Shown: piece by piece, positions 61,285 to 64,000 of the stretch
Layout of the letters: the number at the start of each line of letters is the position of its first letter
How positions within the stretch are numbered: position 1 is the first letter of the stretch
Assembly (NCBI RefSeq): GCF_018617855.1
Contig: NZ_JACSKY010000010.1
Span: 43,722 to 107,721, forward strand
Source: Exiguobacterium qingdaonense
GTDB taxonomy: Bacteria > Bacillota > Bacilli > Exiguobacteriales > Exiguobacteriaceae
Direction: 5' to 3'
DNA: 64,000 bases
Notes under the pieces: model-generated
Database searches by the model: none
What the model was told of the DNA's origin: nothing
The model's input: only the letters and a program-made list of their open reading frames with translations
Program-made: the position numbers and the translations under genes

Positions 61285-62226
61285 TTATGATAGTCCATTT
61301 TGACGAATCGCTGTTTGATATGCTTTTGTGTCAACGTAAAACTCATCTTTGAACGGATTGAGGTTTCGCTGACGGATACGATAAAACTGATAGCCGACAA
61401 GCACTAGATTGAATAGAAGTGAGAGTAGACTGACGATGAAGAAGGCTCTTGGGTCATGAGTTGAAGGAACTGGGGCTAAACGGTCGGCAAAAGATGGGAC
61501 TGTCATGACAAACATAATCCATAAAGCGAGAGTATGTGCCCGGTGCTGTAGCCATGCTCCTTTTTTAATGAAGAAGGATGGAATTGTACATGAAAGCAAC
61601 AAGATGAATCCTGCATAGAATGAATGATCTGAGATGCAATTATATACATAAGCAAAATTCCATAAATCATAGGCGATGATCCATGGCCAAATCATATCTG
61701 GCCAAATCATGTCTTTAGATCGATCTTTGGAAACATTAATACCGATCCATCCACAGATTGCGATAATGTTCAGTAGTCCGGCAAAACCGTTCATCAAGTT
61801 CCATGGACCTGACATGACCCATAAGTGATCAACATATGCCCCATCGGGAACGTTGTAAAAGTACACTTGAAAATCTCGGATACATGCTTCTAATATGTTA
61901 AGCGCCAATATGCCAGGGGGGAATAATAGTATCCATTTCTTACGTAACAATGCAGGTCGATAGCGAATGACCATGAAGCCAAGACAACCAGCGAGAGTAG
62001 AATAGGTCTTAACCCAGTTGAACCAGGTACCCGTTCCATAAGTGTTTCCTGGTGCAGCAGTTGTCGGCCAGATAAAGATCGTCAACACTACGGGAACGAT
62101 CAAAAACAAAACGATTCCTCCCCATTTGGTCGTTCGACTAAATTCATTGAATGCCATCAATGCGAATAAGACAAACAGTGCGATTCCCCAACCGACACTA
62201 TCGATTTGTTCATAGAGTATCCCCAT
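61285..62226 (-). CDS. DUF5692-like polytopic membrane protein, copy A
   Basis: This 313-residue protein has about eight transmembrane helices and an N-out start (MGILYEQIDSVGWGIALFVLFALMAFNEFSR). Conserved polar motifs lie within helices: LALNILEACIRDFQ, SGPWNLMNGFAGLLNII and AYDLWNFAYVYNCISDHSFYAGF. The family fits my memory of DUF5692; no function is known. A 15-bp tandem duplication (61685-61714) gives a repeated DMIWP segment. It is the second gene of a two-gene unit, 76 nt after copy B on the minus strand. Confidence 0.75.
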   Translation of the reverse strand: MGILYEQIDSVGWGIALFVLFALMAFNEFSRTTKWGGIVLFLIVPVVLTIFIWPTTAAPGNTYGTGTWFNWVKTYSTLAGCLGFMVIRYRPALLRKKWILLFPPGILALNILEACIRDFQVYFYNVPDGAYVDHLWVMSGPWNLMNGFAGLLNIIAICGWIGINVSKDRSKDMIWPDMIWPWIIAYDLWNFAYVYNCISDHSFYAGFILLLSCTIPSFFIKKGAWLQHRAHTLALWIMFVMTVPSFADRLAPVPSTHDPRAFFIVSLLSLLFNLVLVGYQFYRIRQRNLNPFKDEFYVDTKAYQTAIRQNGLS

Positions 62227-62302
62227 AATCAGTCACTCCTCAATAAAATGATTGTTCAATATTGAGCAATTTCAAGCAAACTCATACGTCAATCGAAAAG
62301 AA

Positions 62303-63121
62303 TTATGATGCCTTTACTCTTTTGAAAGTAATGACTGCCTTATTGTGATGGAGTTGCCACATATGCCAAAACACATAAGGGACGATTATGACGAAGTTGA
62401 TCATTCCCCATGACTTTAATACCTCGGGATTGAACCAAGTTGAAGAGTTCATGACCTGTGGGAAGATGTCGTAGCAGGCACGAATGAGTAAGTGTGCAGC
62501 CAGCGTATAAATGCGGGCAGTAATGTACAGCTCTGGTCGGCGTTTGATCACTGGATATAGTTCTGCCGCGAGTAAGATGCAGAGCGAGCTCGCAAAATAG
62601 GTAGGGGACTCCGCGTACACAAAACATGCATTCCAAGAAGTATATATAAAGTTCCAAGACCCGGTCGTATATGCAACGAGGTCGGCATATCCTTCTTTCG
62701 CAAACTTCCAGAAAGTCGGTGCGAACGGAATGGTCACACAAAGTAAAAAGCCACATGCGGCATTAAAGAAGTTACCGAGCGTCACATCTTTTATTGTTGC
62801 TTCAGCGATATTCAAGAACAATATGGCATAAAAGAACCATAGAAACTCATCACGCTTCAAAAAGTTCCAGATTCGACCTTGCTTATTTTCATAGATGGCA
62901 ATTCGAGAGAAGCCGACGATTATCGTCGGTATGATAACGCTTACAATTTTTGCCCAACGGAACCAACCGTCCACATTTCCCATCATCCATAACGGTATTG
63001 TCAACAAAGAGGCGAGCCAAAAATAAGCGGATAATTTATAGTGTTTGCGGAAAAAAACGATGATTCCTAGCAACAGCCCTAAGTAGAGGGGCATTGAAAT
63101 TACATGTGGCCAAACATTCAT
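62303..63121 (-). CDS. DUF5692-like polytopic membrane protein, copy B
   Basis: This 272-residue membrane protein has about eight helices and is paralogous in plan to the following gene. LFLNIAEATIKDV matches ALNILEACIRDF in copy A. SWNFIYTSWNACFVYAESPTYFA matches LWNFAYVYNCISDHSFYAGF, and the next helix (LYITARIYTLAAHLLIRACYD) matches HRAHTLALWIMF. Function is unknown. ATG 63121 follows GAAGGTG; a frame start 30 nt upstream was rejected. Its promoter and palindromes lie at 63150-63220, facing tetR. Confidence 0.72.
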   Translation of the reverse strand: MNVWPHVISMPLYLGLLLGIIVFFRKHYKLSAYFWLASLLTIPLWMMGNVDGWFRWAKIVSVIIPTIIVGFSRIAIYENKQGRIWNFLKRDEFLWFFYAILFLNIAEATIKDVTLGNFFNAACGFLLCVTIPFAPTFWKFAKEGYADLVAYTTGSWNFIYTSWNACFVYAESPTYFASSLCILLAAELYPVIKRRPELYITARIYTLAAHLLIRACYDIFPQVMNSSTWFNPEVLKSWGMINFVIIVPYVFWHMWQLHHNKAVITFKRVKAS

Positions 63122-63149
63122 TCTGTTCACCTTCTCATTAGAATTTAAC

Positions 63150-63171
63150 AAACATAACGTTTGTTATGTTT
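63150..63171. promoter_or_regulatory. Operator-like inverted repeat 1
   Basis: AAACATAAC (63150-63158) and GTTATGTTT (63163-63171) form a perfect 9-bp inverted repeat with a GTTT spacer. It lies just downstream of the -10 box of the membrane-protein operon. A second, overlapping repeat AACAAAC/GTTTGTT (63147-63165) shares the region. Confidence 0.65.
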
Positions 63172-63173
63172 TT

Positions 63174-63202
63174 AGTATATGCTGGTCATTCGATATAGTC
63201 AA
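63174..63202 (-). promoter_or_regulatory. Promoter of the DUF5692-like pair
   Basis: On the minus strand, TTGACT (63202-63197), a 17-nt spacer and TATACT (63179-63174) form a near-consensus sigma-A promoter about 53 nt before the ATG. Confidence 0.75.
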
Positions 63203-63220
63203 TGTGAATATATTCACATT
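63201..63220. promoter_or_regulatory. Operator-like perfect 20-bp palindrome 2
   Basis: AATGTGAATATATTCACATT is a perfect palindrome of 20 bp. It overlaps the -35 edge of the minus-strand promoter and lies about 70 nt upstream of the tetR start. It is a likely TetR-dimer site. Confidence 0.72.
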
Positions 63221-63291
63221 ATTGGAGTTGGAAACGCTATCGATTGTTTCGCTATGTTATCCTTAAAGGGATTTAGAAGGAGGTAGCAAAT

Positions 63292-63888
63292 GTGGATGGG
63301 AAAAGTAAAATATTAGACGCGGCGAGAAGAGTCATCATTCGAAATGGCGTAAACGGTGCGACAGTTAGGGCCATAGCGACAGAAGCGGATATGACAACAG
63401 GAGCCATCTATCATCACTATAAAAATAAAGAAGATTTGTTATACGATCTCTTGAATGAAAGTTTGTCCGTCTCCTCTCAAATAGCGAGAGAAGTCACGAA
63501 CGTACCCCTTCCAAAAGATCAAATTAAAAAGGAAATCTTCAGAAACACTGCCGAACGTTTTCATAAAGATGCAGAGAACCGACTCCAGTACCATTATGCT
63601 CACGAAGTATTATTAGGAAACATGGAGGCGCAAGCTAAATTGAAAGACAAGTACTCTGAATGGACGAATCAAATCGAACAGATTTTGATTCATTTGTACG
63701 GACTAGAAGACACACGTTTCAACAAACCGTTCAGTTCATGGCTCATTGCTGCCGTTGACGGTGTCGTTCTTCAATATCTGCTAGACGTCAATGAAAATTC
63801 CGTTGATGAGATGATGGAAGTATTCGACATTCTGCTCGATCGAGGACTGGAGTCATTCGTTGAACGGTTGAATGAGCGAGGAGAGTAA
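63292..63888 (+). CDS. TetR-family transcriptional regulator
   Basis: This 198-residue regulator has a TetR helix-turn-helix at the N-terminus (ILDAARRVIIRNGVNGATVRAIATEADMTTGAIYHHYKNKEDLL, over several helices). An all-helical ligand-binding C-terminal domain without a recognised subfamily follows. GTG 63292 has AGAAGGAGGT 7 nt upstream. It is divergent from the two membrane-protein genes with operator-like palindromes between, so it probably represses them and may control itself. The ligand is unknown. Confidence 0.9.
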   Translation: MDGKSKILDAARRVIIRNGVNGATVRAIATEADMTTGAIYHHYKNKEDLLYDLLNESLSVSSQIAREVTNVPLPKDQIKKEIFRNTAERFHKDAENRLQYHYAHEVLLGNMEAQAKLKDKYSEWTNQIEQILIHLYGLEDTRFNKPFSSWLIAAVDGVVLQYLLDVNENSVDEMMEVFDILLDRGLESFVERLNERGE

Positions 63889-63891
63889 ACA

Positions 63892-63912
63892 ACCCGTCAC
63901 AAAGTGACGGGT
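63892..63912 (+). repeat. Hairpin after tetR
   Basis: ACCCGTCAC (63892-63900) pairs with GTGACGGGT (63904-63912). It lacks a T run and stands just before a stronger terminator. Confidence 0.7.
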
Positions 63913-63921
63913 CAGCTTGTT

Positions 63922-63963
63922 GACGAACCAGGTCGCCTCTTGCGACCTGGTTCGTCCTTTTTT
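63922..63963 (+). terminator. Terminator after tetR
   Basis: A 15-bp perfect stem (GACGAACCAGGTCGC / GCGACCTGGTTCGTC, 63922-63936 with 63942-63956) with a 5-nt loop is followed by a T run. The window ends 37 nt later without another feature I can name. Confidence 0.9.
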
Positions 63964-64000
63964 GTGGTTCTCGGTTTCTTGAGGCGTTCTGCCCCCATAA

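Overview
The window looks like a chromosomal segment of a low-GC Gram-positive bacterium of the Bacillales, most likely Exiguobacterium or a close relative. Gene order closely follows several Bacillus subtilis blocks: ymfF-ymfH-ymfI-ymfK-rodZ-pgsA-cinA-recA-rny-ymdB-spoVS-tdh-kbl, then hflX-ynbB-glnR-glnA, then lexA/yneA-yneB-ynzC-tkt-yneF-ccdA-ccdC-yneK, then acnA, yneP and plsY. Shine-Dalgarno sites are strong, GTG/TTG starts are common, and many genes end in hairpin-plus-T-run terminators. Genes that belong to sporulation blocks in Bacillus (sirA, cotE and others) are missing from the expected places, while spoVS and a Spo0E-like phosphatase remain. This fits a non-sporulating relative. The genus is an inference from gene order and style, not from a database match.

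Layout: 0-2.3 kb holds the ResD/ResE two-component system, with resD cut by the window edge. 2.3-2.9 kb is a PduO-type cobalamin adenosyltransferase. 2.9-16.2 kb is a conserved core run: M16 peptidase pair, SDR enzyme, cell shape (rodZ), phosphatidylglycerol synthesis (pgsA), cinA-recA, RNase Y, YmdB, SpoVS and threonine breakdown (tdh-kbl). 16.2-20.7 kb is an accessory stretch of unrelated small genes, two degraded gene remnants and a divergent tyrosine recombinase, sitting where the Bacillus ricA/miaB/mutSL/spoVK region would be. 20.8-25.2 kb is hflX, ynbB and the GlnR-controlled glnRA operon. 25.3-27.9 kb is the SOS control region: lexA faces the yneA-yneB-ynzC operon across a cluster of LexA boxes.

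28-34 kb holds transketolase, YneF and a BmrCD-like heterodimeric ABC exporter whose first gene probably starts with ATT. 34-41 kb holds Spo0E-like, CcdA/CcdC, YneK, release factor 3 and aconitase. 41-50.7 kb mixes a DUF3939 protein, a BCCT osmolyte transporter, a membrane-anchored protein, a double-AAA CbxX-type ATPase, thioesterase, VanY-type carboxypeptidase, PlsY, a DeoR-CutC pair and a DUF975 protein. 50.7-60.4 kb holds a BmrA-like exporter coupled to a beta-hydroxyacid dehydrogenase, SbcD-SbcC with an AAC(3)-family enzyme, a hydrolase and a TauE/SafE permease. 60.4-64 kb holds BioY under a biotin-repressor operator, and a pair of DUF5692-like integral membrane proteins facing a TetR regulator across two operator-like palindromes.

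The best candidate for an undescribed system is the last unit (61.3-63.9 kb): two paralogous polytopic membrane proteins of unknown function, a strong promoter bracketed by palindromes, and a dedicated TetR sensor. No CRISPR array, rRNA, tRNA, insertion sequence or prophage was seen. Beyond the pseudogene-bearing gap at 17,993-18,288, no gene-free stretch approaches 300 bases.
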